Below, piece by piece: positions 1 to 21,975 of a stretch of 53,242 bases of DNA (positions are counted from its first letter, which is position 1; each line of letters begins with the position of its first letter). Location: NCBI GenBank assembly GCA_002633005.1, contig NMRA01000558.1, positions 198,441-251,682 on the forward strand, in the 5' to 3' direction. This DNA is from Phoronis australis (Eukaryota; Phoronida; Phoronidae). The notes under the pieces were generated by a model. The model was not told where the DNA came from and did no database searches. It saw only the letters and a list, made by a program, of their open reading frames with translations. The position numbers and the translations under genes were made by a program.

Positions 1-2642
1 CACAAAATTTCTGACTCAACGAGTAACCCCTGGGATGTAAAATTTTGGTCAGTAGTATTAAGTAACAAGTTGAAAATGATATGAAATTATTTCGATTTTG
101 ATTGAAAACGTTTGACGTAACTAAAATTTGTAGCACATTTTGTGGCGGATGAACGGCACCATGATATCCAGGAGTTGGCCTTTGACCCCGAGAGGTGGAC
201 GAAGTGCCACGGGTGGAAGGATATTTTTAGATATTCTAGGCTTGCTGTGATTGCATAATTTTGATAAAAAAGTGAAACGTTTATAATTAGCTTTTTTACA
301 ACAGTAATTAGCAAAACACATAAAAAACCACGGTATTTTTTATGTCAAGTAACCCGCAAAAATGGATCAGTTTAGGAAAAAAATATGTTATAGGAAGTTC
401 AACGTAGGCCCTGAAACTAGAGAGACTGAGCTTTCAGGACTGGGACCAGAAATGTTAATATAGTCACAATTTTATTTCTTCTCTCTTGGCTGACCTTTTC
501 ACGGAATTACCCGTGTTGAAACCATATGCCTGATTCATGAATTAAGTTCTGTGTATCTTTGTTGTTCGCAGCACGACAATGGAGCAGACGGACAAGAGAC
601 ATAAGAAATTAAAGATTAAAACGACAGTCTCGATATATAACTGTCATTCAACCCATTAACGTCGCTCTCCCATCTGTATCTGCAATACTTTGTACACGAA
701 TGCCGCGTTGCGTTGTCGCCAAAATTTCGACATTTTCCTATGAAAGATTTTGTGTAGACTCTCATCCGCAAACTAATCATTTCAGTACAATTTGGACAAA
801 GCGTAACACATTTCATGCGTGCTGTAAGTGAGGCGGAAATGGTTTTTTTTTTAATGTCACACATATAATTTTGTGACGCTTCCGATAAAAATATTGTAAA
901 ACAACTGTCTTCTAACATCAAGCCAGCCTCAACAATCTCATTCGTGCTTGAACTCAACCCCAGAACAACACGCAATGTCATGGTTGAATAATGAGATCTG
1001 ATTATTTTGTCTGAATCGCAGTGATGAGGTTTGTCTGCCTCGTAAAAACTCAACATGGGATTTTTTTAAGGACTAATCGTATTGGCCCTTTCTAGAGTAA
1101 TGAGAGTGAGAAAGCGACTTTTCCTTGATCCCGACAGAAATTCATTACTACAGGGTGTATATAGTAGTTCATTAATAAGTCCAACTATCAACCCCACCCC
1201 TCTTATTTTATAAGCTGAATTTCACTAATTTATTATAGATTTTTGACATCATCTGGGATCGAAATTTTTCCGTTTCATCAATTACAGGCAAAATAGTGGC
1301 AAAATGTTTTTTAAAGATGATCATCATGATTTTACGGGGAACCAAGAGTGTTTTTTCTCGTAATCCGGAAATCCCAAACGTTTGACATAATTGCCTGCAG
1401 AGGGCGGAAGTTTGTGTAACTAACAGAATTGATTGTTGTTGCACAGAACAAAAATTATCTAGTTTTGGCATCAAACGCAAAGCCGTCCCACCTGACCATT
1501 TCCATGCAGTCGATTACCTTCAACAAAGCTGATGTCGTAAGGTGGAGAAAATCAAAGTAACTCCTATTAAGTTTTCTTTACCAGAAAACGTGTTCAATGG
1601 GAACACACTGCTGTCGTTGATCGAGAAGCGCACATTTTGTGGGCATTTAAGCAAACAGTCAGCTGTGCGGAGTGCAAAGAAATCATATTCGTTGTTTCTC
1701 TGCGCAATTAGAGTCAATCACGTCAAGCTCCCTAACACTTTGCCTTTAAAAAAAAATTCAGCAGTCTTGGAATGCGAAAAACATTATTTCCAGTTTCCAA
1801 TAAAACATTTCTGAAGATGAGCATTTTGAGACAACTTACATAAGGGCGGTGAATTACATCATCTAACATCTTAATATTTCACATTTTTCAAATACCTGAA
1901 TTATGATTACCTTGACCCAAGAAATTTTCCTCGCGAAAACTTTACACTTTACTATATTGTATACGGGCAAGACATGCAGCTTGGCTCTTGTTCTATTGAA
2001 ATGTCATGGCAACTGAATGTTTATTCCATTCACTGTAAATATATCATCCGTGTCTTTAATTTCTGGCACATTCAAAATACTCGTGTTAAATACTAAAATG
2101 CAATCTTCCTGGTTGCCTTATTTCAATGAAACTGGCAAAGTCTTCGTAAGCCGGTCAAGACTTCGTGTTGCCACTTCTCTGCCGTGGTTGTCACCAATGT
2201 TGCACTACTATTGCAGATATAAATGCAAGAATGCAGTACAGTTTAAACTTTTATTATTTTCCAATATAATCAGTGTAATACAGGTGTACAAAATACTATA
2301 TCCATACTAGTAAGCATTCAAAACTCAATAACATATGCATATGATTCACAACAAAGGTGAATACACTCATTATTCTGCCAAACGTGCACTTAGTTCAGAT
2401 TCAATGGTAACAATGCGTGCCATTCACACTCTCAACTCATTACGTAGCGTGTGCATTACACATTCATAAATATATATCAATAAATACGTCATTTCTAGTT
2501 GTGATTTGATGACAAAGATGATAGAATGAGTTAAATGACATAATGATCCGCCTTGGGAGTATAATTTTAATTAGAAAATGTACTTTTTCTACAAGTACGA
2601 AGCAACATCTCTTTCCAGCACCAACATAGGTGGTGTTCCTCC
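1..2642. other. 3' flank of tektin copy A, no recognised gene
   Basis: This is AT-rich non-coding sequence downstream of tektin A, which reads leftward. The longest open frames are on the minus strand (1056-616, 146 codons; 1480-1208, 90 codons). They resemble no family I know and lack supporting splice or composition evidence, so I do not call them genes. A minus-strand AATAAA at 2255-2250, about 390 nt past the tektin A stop, is a plausible polyadenylation signal for that gene. Confidence 0.5.
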
Positions 2643-5373
2643 TTAATAGCTCGTTGGCATGCTCAGAATGGGACCGACTTTGGGATCCATGGGAAATCCT
2701 TTGCGCATGCCCATACAGTGGGTCTCGTCGATCTTTAGCGTGTTTTCCTTTACACAAATGTCGTGTTGGATCGTGTTCTTGGTCTTGTTCAGACGAGACA
2801 AACTCTGCTCGGACGTTCGCAGCTTGTCCTTCAAGAAGGCAATCGCTTGCTTGATTTCATCGACCTCGCGTTGAAGTCTGGAAGGATGAAAGTCAAATTA
2901 GGGTGGTTCGTCACATGTTATCTAACCTTCAAAAAATATCTAGCCTTGATTAATTCGAATTTGTACACTTGAGGATAACTGGAATTACATGAAACCTTGT
3001 TATTTCCTCTTATAATCTGAAGAATTTCAAATGTTCAAATAGGTACATGAATTTCACAAAATTTCATTTGCATCCAACTAAATTTCTTTGGCTACATTTA
3101 GCCAACATTTCGCGTCGCATAAATTGTGAAAACAATCTTTTTACTAAATTCTTCAGCTTAGATTTGAGAATTAACTTACCCCTTCATGGCTGGGTCGTTA
3201 CACAACTCGACATTCAGTCGACGTGTTCTCTCCTCCAGCCGCGTCATGGCGACCTTCAGAGGCGCCTCCTTAAGGGCAATAGCTTCACGCAGTAGCTCGA
3301 CGTTCTTCTCCATGTCGAAGATTTCTTGCATGACCTGTAAACAATAAAACACAATTAAAGTAAATTCTCCAACGTAAACTTGATTGTTTTCAGATGACAG
3401 AAACAGAGAAAGCAGAAGAAATATATTTTACATTTATTACTATACAAAATTTCAATTTCGTTGAAAAAATTAAACGTAAAGAAGTCTTCAAACGATAAGT
3501 CTTCTTTTTCAGGACAGTATTGTTAAAACAAGCAAACATGTTGCTCGTTGACTTACCCTGTTGAGATGGTTCTGCAGTTTATTTCTGGCGTCTTTAGTTT
3601 CGGCAATTCTGGCAGCAAAGGCGTTGTTTGTACCGTTGTAGTTAGTCCACATCTCGTTGGCGCACGCCCGAAGCAGCGAGTCGATGTCTCCACGTAGCTT
3701 TTCTGACGCCGACCTCTCTTTCTGAGAACGCTCTATGTTTTGGTAAGAGAATCTGGCCCATGTCTCCGGGATTGTGATTCTGAAAAAAATCAGAGTTCAT
3801 CAATTTTTTACTCATGTCTGACATTTAATGTAAATTTATTTATTTTTTTCAAATTGTAACCCAATGTATTTGTTTAGAAACGCATGTCATATCTTGTATA
3901 GAGAACTAGCAATAAACAGACCAGTCATAACTTTGGAGACACTATTCATGCACTTACGTGTTGTCGTAGGTTTCAATTCCTGGGAAATAGCCAATGCCGA
4001 CTGATGTGTTTCTCAGCTGCTGCATGCGGTCATCCAGATTCTGGGCGTGGTTTTTGTCCTTGGCGTCCTTCTCACATTCATGCATGGCGGCTCTGTTCAA
4101 CTTCTGTTGGATGTGGGCCTTTTCCAGCATTTTCTTCATCTTCGACTGGCAAGCACGGATCTTCTCGACTTCCTTGGTGAGCGCTTGTTCCACGTTGTCG
4201 TGGACGAGATCGATTCCCATACGTTTCTCTCTGTGCATCAGACACTCTTCGGCCACGTGAAGAGGATTGGCTGTGTCCTTGTAAGCTTTGTCAAGCACGC
4301 GCTTGTATTCCTACATGAATTGATAAAATATTAATAATGATGTCAATCAGGCTTTTGAAGATCAAATTATCAGACTTTTTAAACTTAATTGGCAACATAT
4401 ACTATCAAAATAACTGTATCGTGCTCCACAATTTTTCTCAGAAATTGTTCACTTACCGACATGTTAGCGATCTCATTCTCCATGGCATTGATCTCGTTGT
4501 TAAGTTCTGCCTTCCACATTGCGATTTCTTGAACTCGCTCAGCTGAAATAATACAATGTAGAGAGATGCACACATTGTTGCAAAGCTTTAAACTGTTCCA
4601 AAACGAACTGGAGTTAAACTTTAACATCTCAATTCGAATGTCTGTCTATTTTGTCTAATCACGATTCACTTTTGTATAAGCGGGAGTGTACTTGGTAGAG
4701 TTAGACCAGTGAATGAGCTCAATTGTAAACCCTACCGAGGCGTTTGCTGCACTCCTGTTGACGGTTGCGGGTCCTCTGGTCCATTTCCTTGATCACTCGG
4801 AAGGCGTCAGACCGGATGTTGGATGCTGTCGATCTCTCTCGGTCAGACAGGCTGTATTGGCTGTTGTTCGAGTTGAACCACTCATTGGGAGAAAAGCGAC
4901 TCTGGAGACCGTTCCTGTAAGAATCAGAAGTTCATACAGGTGTAGGTAGCGATTCAACGTTGGCTCATAGAAAATTTACTTGTTAACTATTTCTAATAAA
5001 GAGCTCGTGATCGCCAAGCTCGCCATTATGAGGAATGATATCGCTTCAGGATTGTATGTTTTTAGATTTTGATGTTGACGTAAACTGAAAATTAAATTCG
5101 TTAAATGTAAAAATTGTTGTTTCTTTGTTATGAAATGGTCACTAATTACTAACACTGAAAAACTTACGTGGAGGGGTTGTAGTATGTGCGACCAGTTCCT
5201 CCGCAGTATCCGCCTTCACTCGCAAAGTTTCCACATTTGCCCAGGGTTGCTACGTTTTTGCTGGGGGCACTTGGTCCGATATGGGGCAAAGACCTCATGC
5301 TGGGAGCCGGACTGTAAGCCATGGGCGTAACACTTCGGCTACGGTTTGGTGTCAAAGCAAAATAGGTCGTCAT
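2643..5373 (-). CDS. tekt3-like: Tektin (TEKT3/TEKT5-like), copy A
   Basis: Structural protein of ciliary and flagellar doublet microtubules; tektins form coiled-coil filaments inside the A-tubule. Seven coding exons on the minus strand: 5373-5168, 4914-4736, 4542-4457, 4310-3958, 3779-3557, 3334-3180, 2877-2643. All introns are GT-AG and the joined frame is open for 478 residues, the usual size of tektin-3/5. Visible hallmarks are the [13 protein letters not shown] segment in exon 4, the [12 protein letters not shown] block opening exon 5, and the tektin nonapeptide position at about residues 388-396. That nonapeptide reads RLNVELCND, against the family consensus RPNVELCRD. The C-terminus is [14 protein letters not shown]...MPTSY. 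The ATG lies five bases inside its exon, just after an acceptor, so a non-coding 5' exon precedes it. Copies C and D share every internal exon length. Tektin-3 versus tektin-5 identity is not resolved. Confidence 0.95.
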
Positions 5374-5903
5374 TGTGCCTGTGAAGAAAATTGCAATGTC
5401 TTTATCACCTGCAGTAACTAAACACGAACCTTTTCTCATGTAACAACCTTACCAAATTAACTATTCAATGAAACGTCCCAAATGGACACTTCATCGGCAT
5501 AATCAATGAAAAATTAACACTAATTATGCTAATAGTAATTTTTTTCAGCGGCTAAACTACCGGTGTCAAGGGCGTGTGTTTCGTATCTAAGCAACCACTT
5601 CCTGTTCAAGCTACTATCTATATGATAACTATAGTTTAACTAAACGTGTCGCTTTTTTAACAACTTAGATAATTCAAAACATTTGAACAACATCAAGAAG
5701 TATATTTTCTCAAACTATTCTGAAGAATCACATTTGCCAATAGAAGTGCTAAGTGTCTTACCGGTTCTGGTTTTTCTGCGTTCTGCCTGTGCGTCCTCGA
5801 GTAAGCTCAGAGAGTAGAATGAATCTATAAACTAAACATTGCGCTTATAAAGGGTCTCATAGCGCGGTTTGTTTAGGTTGTTGTTCGGAGAGACACAATC
5901 GAT
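5374..5903 (-). promoter_or_regulatory. Tektin A promoter and non-coding 5' exon
   Basis: On the minus strand there is a TATA box at 5851-5843, a likely start near 5815 and a splice donor ending a short leader exon at 5762. The acceptor at 5380-5379 joins it to GCACA-ATG. Upstream of TATA are a CTAAACAAACC forkhead-like site (about 5877-5867) and an ATCGAT (5903-5898). Tektin C has the same elements in the same order. Forkhead factors of the FoxJ1 type drive motile-cilium genes; binding here is inference. Confidence 0.55.
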
Positions 5904-8900
5904 AACCTATCAATATCTGCAAGGTTACAGCGATGTGTGATCGTTACTTGCACTGAATTATGGGCATATCCGGTGTAACATCTTGTGTAGCCAAGGTTTT
6001 GAAGATATATCCGCTCACAGGCATGGGACTGAAAGATGTTTAAAACTTGTTTTTAGTTACGACGGAGCTGAAATCAACAAGCCGTGAATCTTATTCTATT
6101 TAAGTACGTAGTTTAAGCATGTTCTATTCCTTATTCACGTAGTCAAACTGTGTTTAAGATGAGTCGAGAACGACTGGCTGACTGTAACCTTGAGTCTTCA
6201 AAAACTTTATCGTTAATACAACTCGCTGTGTTTATCAAGTCACGTGATTTAGTTTCTAGTTTCCATCAAAAATACATTGTAGTAATAAATGTGTGTAATC
6301 TTTGGCGCTATAAAACAAGTCAGTTTATCACGTGATTGTGACGCACTCGTGCTGATCTCTCCCCTTTTGTCGGTCTTAACACTCGATGTTATAATTTTTC
6401 AGAAACCAACATTTTTCAAAATGTAACCCTCGTAAGTTTAACTTTTAGAGTTTAATTTGATTTCTAACTCATCGCAGCAGCTTTAAACTACAAAATGTCT
6501 TAAACTGGTTAGTGACTATGGCTACTAACTGAAGCTTTTGGAAAAGTTTAATGACATTTTTGTCTTTAAACTTCAGCCACAACACTTAACCAAATTTGAA
6601 GGCCTTTTTACGACCGCTATGGGTAAAAGAGTTTTAGGGGCGAGTTCCGCCCTATGTACCGGTAAATCGATGAATTATAAACATATAATGACGTCATCAA
6701 TGCTCTCGAGAGCCGAAAACTTTTCGTGTTTCAATCACTGTGGTTTCTTGTCATGTTCCTTCTTGTATGTTTCATGACGAATCTTACAACGCTGTGACTG
6801 TGATTGAGACTGTTTAGAAGTGACCGACGGTTCTAGAAGGGCCAGCAAATAAACGGCAAACGAGAAATTGTTTGCTGCCGGGGAGGGAGGCTTAAATGAG
6901 TGGCACTTTGCAATAAACAGGGGCGCCAAAGGCAAAATTGAAGTGAGTTTCGACAGCGGAACGTTTTTGGGATGAACAGGGAGTCATAGCCCCAGTTTGT
7001 GCCCCTCGTGGGAATGTGCCAGTGTTTTTCAGTTTGCTGTGCGCCATGGGTATGTATCGGCAGGGACACTTTTGTTCCAAGAGCATTTCTAGTTTTGTTA
7101 TATTTGCTCTCTCTTTCCCTCACTTTCTGTTTCCCCAGAGATTTTAACTCTGCTTAACAGTTAGAGTGACATACTGATAAGTTCACCAAAATCCGTGACA
7201 GTAAGTTAAATATAACAAGGTTTGTGAGTGTTTATTGACGAACGAGTCCAATCGACAGAAACCGGAAGCCGAGGCCGTTTCCGGGAAAAACCTTAAGGTG
7301 GAAGGTAACGGATAAATCTCCAATTTGTGATAGCTCTGAATTGCAGTCCATCAGTCACTTAAGCAACTGATAACATTAATCGGGTGGCCATCATCAAAGT
7401 CATCCCACGTTAGGGTGAAGAACGTTTCGGATTTTCGGCTCCACCGTCACAACTGCAACCGCAAAAACGCTTAAAACTTGTCGTAGAATCACACTAAGAA
7501 ACTTCTTCACAAGAACACCAGATAATTATTGAAAAGAATACATGTAGAACACCGTTCACGGGAAACAAAGTGTGGACGCTGAAAAAAGACTAAGTTAGTA
7601 AGATATGAATTACAGTTAATGAGAAAAAAGTGCAGCTCGTAGGAAAAGAATTGCGGTAATGTATAAGGACTTTGTAAATTGAAACACATTTACGGACCAT
7701 GAGGAGTGGAGATTGGCATCCCTCCTATTTTTTCCAATTGTTGTTTTCCAAAATCCCTGCATCAGCTGTTGCTGATAGTCTTGTAATAAACACCTGACGT
7801 TTGTGAATTTCTCCGTTTTCTGTGTGCACTACAACAACGAGACAAACAAAATAACGTTGATTATTTATTCACCAGGATATAAAAGTTCATCTGTTGTAAA
7901 AACATCATTTCGACAATTATACGCTTTGGGGTTAAAAAAAAAAACATTAACACGGTAATCTGACCTTGAGTAGTTGTCGAATGCACCGGCAACTCAAGCC
8001 ACAGGGAATGCGTACAGCGCCGTTATGGGATATTAGAGGTTGGCCACTCCGTATAAACTCTGAAGGGTTTTCTTGAGTCATAGACAGTTTTGATATCTGT
8101 ATTGGTAACGAAAATAGAATCATATGAAGGCAAGGAATTGTTATGAGATCGATTTTTGAGAGCAAAAGGCTTAATTCGGTTTTCGTTTTTCAGCCTGCTA
8201 TACAGGGCGAAATGGAGCTTCACCAGTGAATTAAAGCTATCCTATTTATAATGAATGAAGGCTCACAAACCTTTATTCATAATAAATGATATACAAACGT
8301 TCGATGTCACTTTACTAAGAAGTTACCATTTTTCCTGGTATCGCATCATGCATAATTTTTGATATCATCACTGAACAATAACTATTGAAATTTTTGCAAA
8401 CAAACCTCCAGTGCTGATGAGCCTGTATTTGCCATGGATGTTTCGCCAGCTTTGCGTCAACATTTAACAGTCAGTTGCGGGGTTTCTATGAGTGAACTGT
8501 AACAGCGAGTGTGAAAGACTGGACTCCATACATAAAAGAATTTCACCAAGGAAGTTAGTATGATCACGCTGTTTTCGCTTGTGAAAAGTGGCTAGATGTC
8601 GCGAAGTCTTGCGTGGCCTTGCGTTTTCTTTCTCCCGTCTACGGAGCACACACAAGGTTTCACTGGAATGAAAGAATGTTGAATTACGTACTTCCTTGAC
8701 AAAACAGCAAAAGGTTTTCTAAAAGTCCGTTTAAAGTGTCCCTATTGACGAGAAGAGTTGTCATATAAGATCAATCCTTAAGCTAAATCGCACTCACAAC
8801 ATCTGCGGACATAGCCAAACGTTATGCTTGTGATGCTAGAGAAAAATAGCCAAGAAAAAGATTTTTTAAATAATCTTAACGCCATTTCAATGGTAAAGTT

Positions 8901-10977
8901 GCCGAAACATAACGGATTTTGTTGTTCCATAACTCTGGTCAAGAATCCTAACAATAATAAATAACCCATCGCTAGGATTTTGAATGACGACTTAGCTGAC
9001 CATTTAGAACGCAGCATCATTGACACACCTTCGTTTACAAGCCGCCATTTTACCCGACAAACAACACGTTGCCGGGTAAAACTTATTGCTTTTTAGTCGA
9101 TATTACGCAAGGGGGGGCGGAATTTGCGATAGGTCAATACCCAAAATGCGCTTTTCGAACCTAATGGCGAACGTGAATGTTTCTGTAAAGTCTCAGTCGT
9201 TTCCGAGAGTTCGTCTCGGTTTACTTTGGGGGATAAGAGAAAGGCCATTGTGGCATTTTCTCCAGCAGTCTTAAGATAAGAAATTCCCGGTGATGATATC
9301 TGTGCCGACATGCACTTTTATGTGGTACGTTTACTTTGTTTTATTTCATCTCAGTATTGTCTGTTATGGTAACCGTTTAGTCTTGAATTAAATTTTCCAA
9401 TGAAAATGTGCAATTTAAAAACAATCCTGCTTCTATCTGTCTGCTGAAGGAATGTATTTCAATTGTCGACAAATTGTACACTCAAACAATTTCTCGTAAT
9501 AGGCAATTAATAAATTGTTTATCGATGGTGTTTGTTTGATCTTTTTGTGATTCTTGTATCAGGTTGAAGTTCTCATAAATAAAAAACAGAAGCTAACCGC
9601 AGATGATGGCTAACAATGGTTCTTATTTGCGACGTATGAAATTCAAAGCAGACAACCCAATTGCTTATTCCAAATTTTTTTGACTCAGTGTACGCTTAGA
9701 AATGCGGCCCGTTTACGAGTAATAACTCACACGGTTCGAATTGGCTGAAATCGTGGTGGGACTTGTTTTTGCCAAACTCTTGCACAACAAAACGTAATAC
9801 CAATGTTAGTTGCTGTGTTCTGCAAACGAGGGATGATGACGTCACTGCTGATCACCGCAAAAGCTCACCTTGAATGAACCATTTGCAGATTCTTTGGCCG
9901 TGTTTCGTAGACAGGCTTTGGTTGTAATACACAGCGATATCTTGCGGAAGTTTTGCAAAATCTTGCGTTTTCGAATCTACGAAAGGCAGGCCATGCTGGA
10001 ATGTTAAGGATCACTATTTCCGTTCCACAAACATTCATTCCTCGTGCCAATTGCCTCACGAGTGACTAGCACTATGGAACAATCCCCTATGCCCATGCTT
10101 TAGCATCGAGTCATGGATTATGACGTCTGGGCATTTGATGGTTCAATGGAACAACTCTGCACACGGCATGGAGCCAAGAGGCGCGTGCAAACAGCTTCTG
10201 GGGCCTGTTTCTTGAAGATACAGTTGGTTTTTCGTCTTTTGGCCTGAGCCTTAAATCAGAAATATGACTACGAACATACAAAAATTTGGATTCTTTTTGT
10301 CTTTTGCCGTTGTGTTTTCTTGGAGCAGACTGCGGGTGTTTTGTTGACTTCGAGTTGTAGACGTGTTGTGTAAACAATATTTATTGAAGTTAAAAGGAAG
10401 AGGTACCATCATCTGCCAGATGGTTCTCACAAAGAATACTAACAATGACATGGTAACGAACAATGGTACAAACAATGAAAGGGGAGTGAATATTCAATGG
10501 TAATGAATTGCAATCAATTTGGTTATGGAGAAGCAATTACATTTTGCACGAAAAAGATGATAAGATTAAAACAGTATAAATACTTTAAGTAAAAAAGGAA
10601 AGCAATGTACAACTAATAGTGGTATTGTCACGAGATCATGTGAAAGACACGTGTATCACAGTTAATAATAAAATTGAGCAAAGATGGCTGTCAAAACGTT
10701 TCTTAAAATGGTTGAAAGCAGTTTTATGTGTTTAATGAGATCAGAGAGATCGTCTCATTCCCTAGTTGTCTTGCACAAAACGCAGCCTGTGTCTAGGCCC
10801 AGAGAGTTATGTTGTGAGGCAAAGCGTGTATACATGTATGCTCCATGTGTGGAGCGAACTGGTACAATATTTCTGGTCAGGTATTTTGGTGCATCACCGC
10901 AGTTACTCTAAAAACTATACACAGTCGTCTAAGTTCATAAAACATACCAATGGATGTCCAGTTTATATATCTGACTG
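5904..10977. other. Intergenic, no recognised gene
   Basis: About 5 kb without a supportable coding region. The open frames present are short (under 100 codons), overlap on both strands and show no family resemblance or matching splice sites. I see no obvious array or complete mobile element here. Confidence 0.5.
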
Positions 10978-14132
<3,155 letters not shown>

Positions 14133-14133
14133 N
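14133..14133. other. Single N at a duplication junction
   Basis: One undetermined base sits exactly where tektin copy B breaks off inside exon 5 and where sequence homologous to position 10978 restarts. That coincidence suggests a contig join. Another isolated N lies at 31723, inside a repeat and with no such junction. Confidence 0.8.
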
Positions 14134-18716
<4,583 letters not shown>

Positions 18717-19139
18717 CTCTGCAATGAAATATGTAAGGATGAAGGAAAACAATAGTTTGAGTTTCTGAGAACAACTCAGGCAATTTTCTTAAGTATGTGA
18801 GCGTTCAGATAGTAACTTACTCCACCATTACATTGATGACTAAGAAGTAAAAATGGTGGAACTCTAGTATCTAGCTCAGTTCAAGTAAGAATACTTCGCT
18901 TACTGCTATTACAACTTTACATTGTTAATGGCGACTACATCCTGTTTCTCAGAACTGTAATTTAATTGGTGATGAAGACCAAAACTTACCTGTTGGTTGT
19001 AGTGGAATAGTTAAGCTGTATCAACTCGTGTACTTCAAGCAGGTGTAAGGTTGTTTGATGATAACCCTTGCTCACGCTTGCTTTTATAGCCATTGGTGAG
19101 TAAGAAAATACAGCGGTTGTTTAGATACAAGAAATCGAT
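18717..19139 (-). promoter_or_regulatory. Tektin C promoter and non-coding 5' exon
   Basis: Minus-strand TATA box GCTATAAAAG (19090-19081), with an inverted CCAAT just upstream (about 19097-19092), a likely start near 19055, a leader-exon donor after 18990 and an acceptor at 18720-18719, two bases before ATG. Further upstream are CTAAACAACCG (about 19124-19114) and ATCGAT (19139-19134), the same pair as at tektin A. Elements are read from sequence; function is inferred. Confidence 0.6.
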
Positions 19140-19932
19140 GACCACATCTATTGTTTATCCTGAATGAGTCTCATTCATGTACCCAGAACAAAGTTTTCTA
19201 TTAATTATCAAGTACCCCTCAAGTGCATGTATAATCCATGTGTTTTTAATCATACAGGTTCTTTTGTAAGCATTATCTGATTGTTAACAGGTAGATGGAT
19301 TAAGGTGTCCATGGGTTTCGGTGGATTGTAAGGCAGTATCTAGGCAAATATCGATGGGAGACATCTAACGACCTCAAGGGGGGTTGGCGGATTTAAGATT
19401 TTGATAATAGCTTAAGCTACACACTTGCTGTTTTTTATTTTTGTACTTGGATTAACAATCTATAATACAGACGTTGCGTGGGTTATATGGTATATTTCAA
19501 AATGTTTCGTTCGGGGTTCTTTGGATTTTGATGAATTATTTAATTTCGGCATTGGATATCTTGCTCCCCTGACAAAAAATCCACCGATAGCGCTTCCTTA
19601 TTGGTTTATTGGTAACACGTGGGAGAATGCCCAGGGAGATGACTTCAGTCGCTATGGAGCCCACAGTCATGTATAAGACTTATTAATTTCACCAGAAGTC
19701 GCACTTTGGTTAGAAACCAACCATCGCGTCTGATCCGACTGTGAGCAGGCTTTTAGCACAGTTTGTGTCATCATTCTGAAAAAGGTAAGTACTTTGATTT
19801 CAAAAGCAACAAAGTTTGCTTTTATGAAACCGAAGCCAGCTAATTGTCGGTTACATTGTATTCTAGTAAACCAAAACCTTTTATGAAATGTTCTAATCTT
19901 CTAATCTAGAATTTTAATAGTTGCTAAGCACA

Positions 19933-19946
19933 GTTACCATGGTATC
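19933..19946. promoter_or_regulatory. Candidate RFX X-box (imperfect)
   Basis: GTTACC-AT-GGTATC matches the ciliary X-box consensus GTNRCC-N(0-3)-RGYAAC at all but one base. It lies between the divergent tektin genes C and D, about 880 bases upstream of the inferred C start. X-boxes usually sit nearer the promoter, so this is tentative. Confidence 0.3.
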
Positions 19947-21865
19947 ACATTGTATTTGATTAAAAAATATGCTCGTAGTACGAACTGTGCAAGTCTTACA
20001 TATTGTTATCTCTGTTTCTCAGAAGCTCAAAATTCAAAAAAGGGTGAATTTCATTCTAGTGTCCACTTGTAGCTCCAGGCCCAAGTCTCACGTTTTAAAT
20101 TTTAGTCGCTTGTCTCTTAAATTTCATTTTCTTTTAATATGAAGTACTCCTGTGTCGATCACCTGAATATGTGTATCTGTGTATCGACACCGATTGAACT
20201 TTATAACACAAGAGCTCAGGGTGATATCAAATTCTAAAACGTCAAAAAGAGCAGGAACGCAAATTTGACTCATCAATAAATTCCCCGAGGTGTCACTTTC
20301 TGTTCAACATACGCAACCTTACCTTCTTTCCATCACCAAATGAAATTTTGGTACAAAAGGGATGTATAAATACTAGTTTCTTTACTAACGTAAGCCTTAT
20401 CTAACAGGTAGTCACTGCCACATAGATTCCCATATGGGATTCTCACAGCGGAAACTTTGTGTCACTGAATGAGTCTCTTAATATTACCATCTGTTTATTT
20501 ATTATTCAATTCAATTATTCGTATGAGAATTCATCGAATGTACAAATGGCGCTTGTGATGTTTGGTTAGATAGTTCAACATATGTTTCTAGCCAGACAAC
20601 GAGTGAAATTGGTGACTCAGGAATGAAAATGTCACGTTAGAATCTTTCTTGAAAGCAGACATCTACCAGTATTTAAGCTACAATATAACATTTGATATCT
20701 GACCAATTACCGTTATAAAACTCGTCTCACCTTTGTTTCTAATTCAAATGAGAACTCATTTTTGGCGAATTAACACTTCGTTAATGACTTTGACCAACCT
20801 TGAGCACGAAACAAACACCCGTGGTGAAGCAACTTGTTGCGATAACGAACTGTCAGTTATCTTTCTAAGCCCACAAATCAACTCTAATTTGACTAACGAA
20901 TGATTTGAGATCAATTCATAGCTGTAAAGGGTTCAAATCAAAAGTTATATCTCTTTTTGACCAAAGCAGGGATTGTAGCCGCATTAACTTATACAAGTAA
21001 AGTGTTATTTTTCAGTACTCGCTTAAAACTAAATTTGATTCAAGAAATGCATTTTCAGCGAAAAGTAGTACACGTACATTGTCGTAGTAAATAAGACAAC
21101 AAACGGTATCTCTTGACGACTAAAGATCACGCCGACCAATGACATTCCTAGTGGTGACAAATCGATTATCGCAATAATCGATCGGATTGTCTGACCGGCA
21201 TGAGTAATACCTGTACCTTTGCCAAGTCTCATACTCTAGAACCTACGTCCACTCATCACATAAGAAACGTGTGTCAACGTTACTTTTTAGTTTATTTTAT
21301 CCTTTTGTTCAGTGCTCAAAACAGAATGAAAGTAAAACGCGTGTCACGAGTCACAGGTGATTCAGCATTTTCCCATTCATGATAAAATTAGAATTCATTT
21401 TGCGATTGAAATAAATTTTTGATAATATGTCACAAATAAAATTAAACGATTCTACTTCCACTTCGTTTCCCTGAAAAAAATCGTAAAACGAATTTGACGG
21501 CAAATCATTCTAGTTTAAACTTAATAACTATTGACTGTCTTTTAACAGGTCATTAGATGTTTTCAAAATAATTAAACTTACACAAACAATCTTCAAAAAA
21601 CTTTCTGGTGGTTCAAAAATGACGATCACAGTTGAAAGACATCGATCTTCATATTTTATGAGTTGCCAGTAAAAACGTAAATACTTAGAGAGCTGAAATT
21701 CACGCAGTGTTTGCATTTTGATAGTCTCACGAATGATGAAACTATTTTCATACTCTAAACAGGCACATGTAAAAGGAACGGAAAGATTGTTTTTAGAAAA
21801 CATGTTCAGTTTTAAAGTCGCTTGCATTGATTTCATTACATCCTCATAGGCGGGCACCCCACACT

Positions 21866-21975
21866 TTTTTTGGAGCTGCGCCGCCCATGGTCTATGAGTG
21901 ATGTACAACATGGGGTTGAGGTGGCTATACATGTACACCGCCCGCATTTTTTATTGCTGCGCTGCCCATGACCCT
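21866..21975. repeat. Two-unit tandem repeat, about 80-bp period
   Basis: The string T(6-7)nnnGCTGCGCYGCCCATG occurs twice, 80 bases apart. A related two-unit copy with an 82-base period lies at 44425-44528 in the same orientation, so this is a dispersed repeat family rather than local sequence. Confidence 0.55.

Noticed and set aside
616-1056. 146-codon minus-strand open frame
   Set aside because: No recognisable domain, no splice context and ordinary base composition; kept as unassigned non-coding sequence.
21528-21947. 139-codon minus-strand open frame
   Set aside because: Begins within the two-unit repeat at 21866-21975 and shows no domain.
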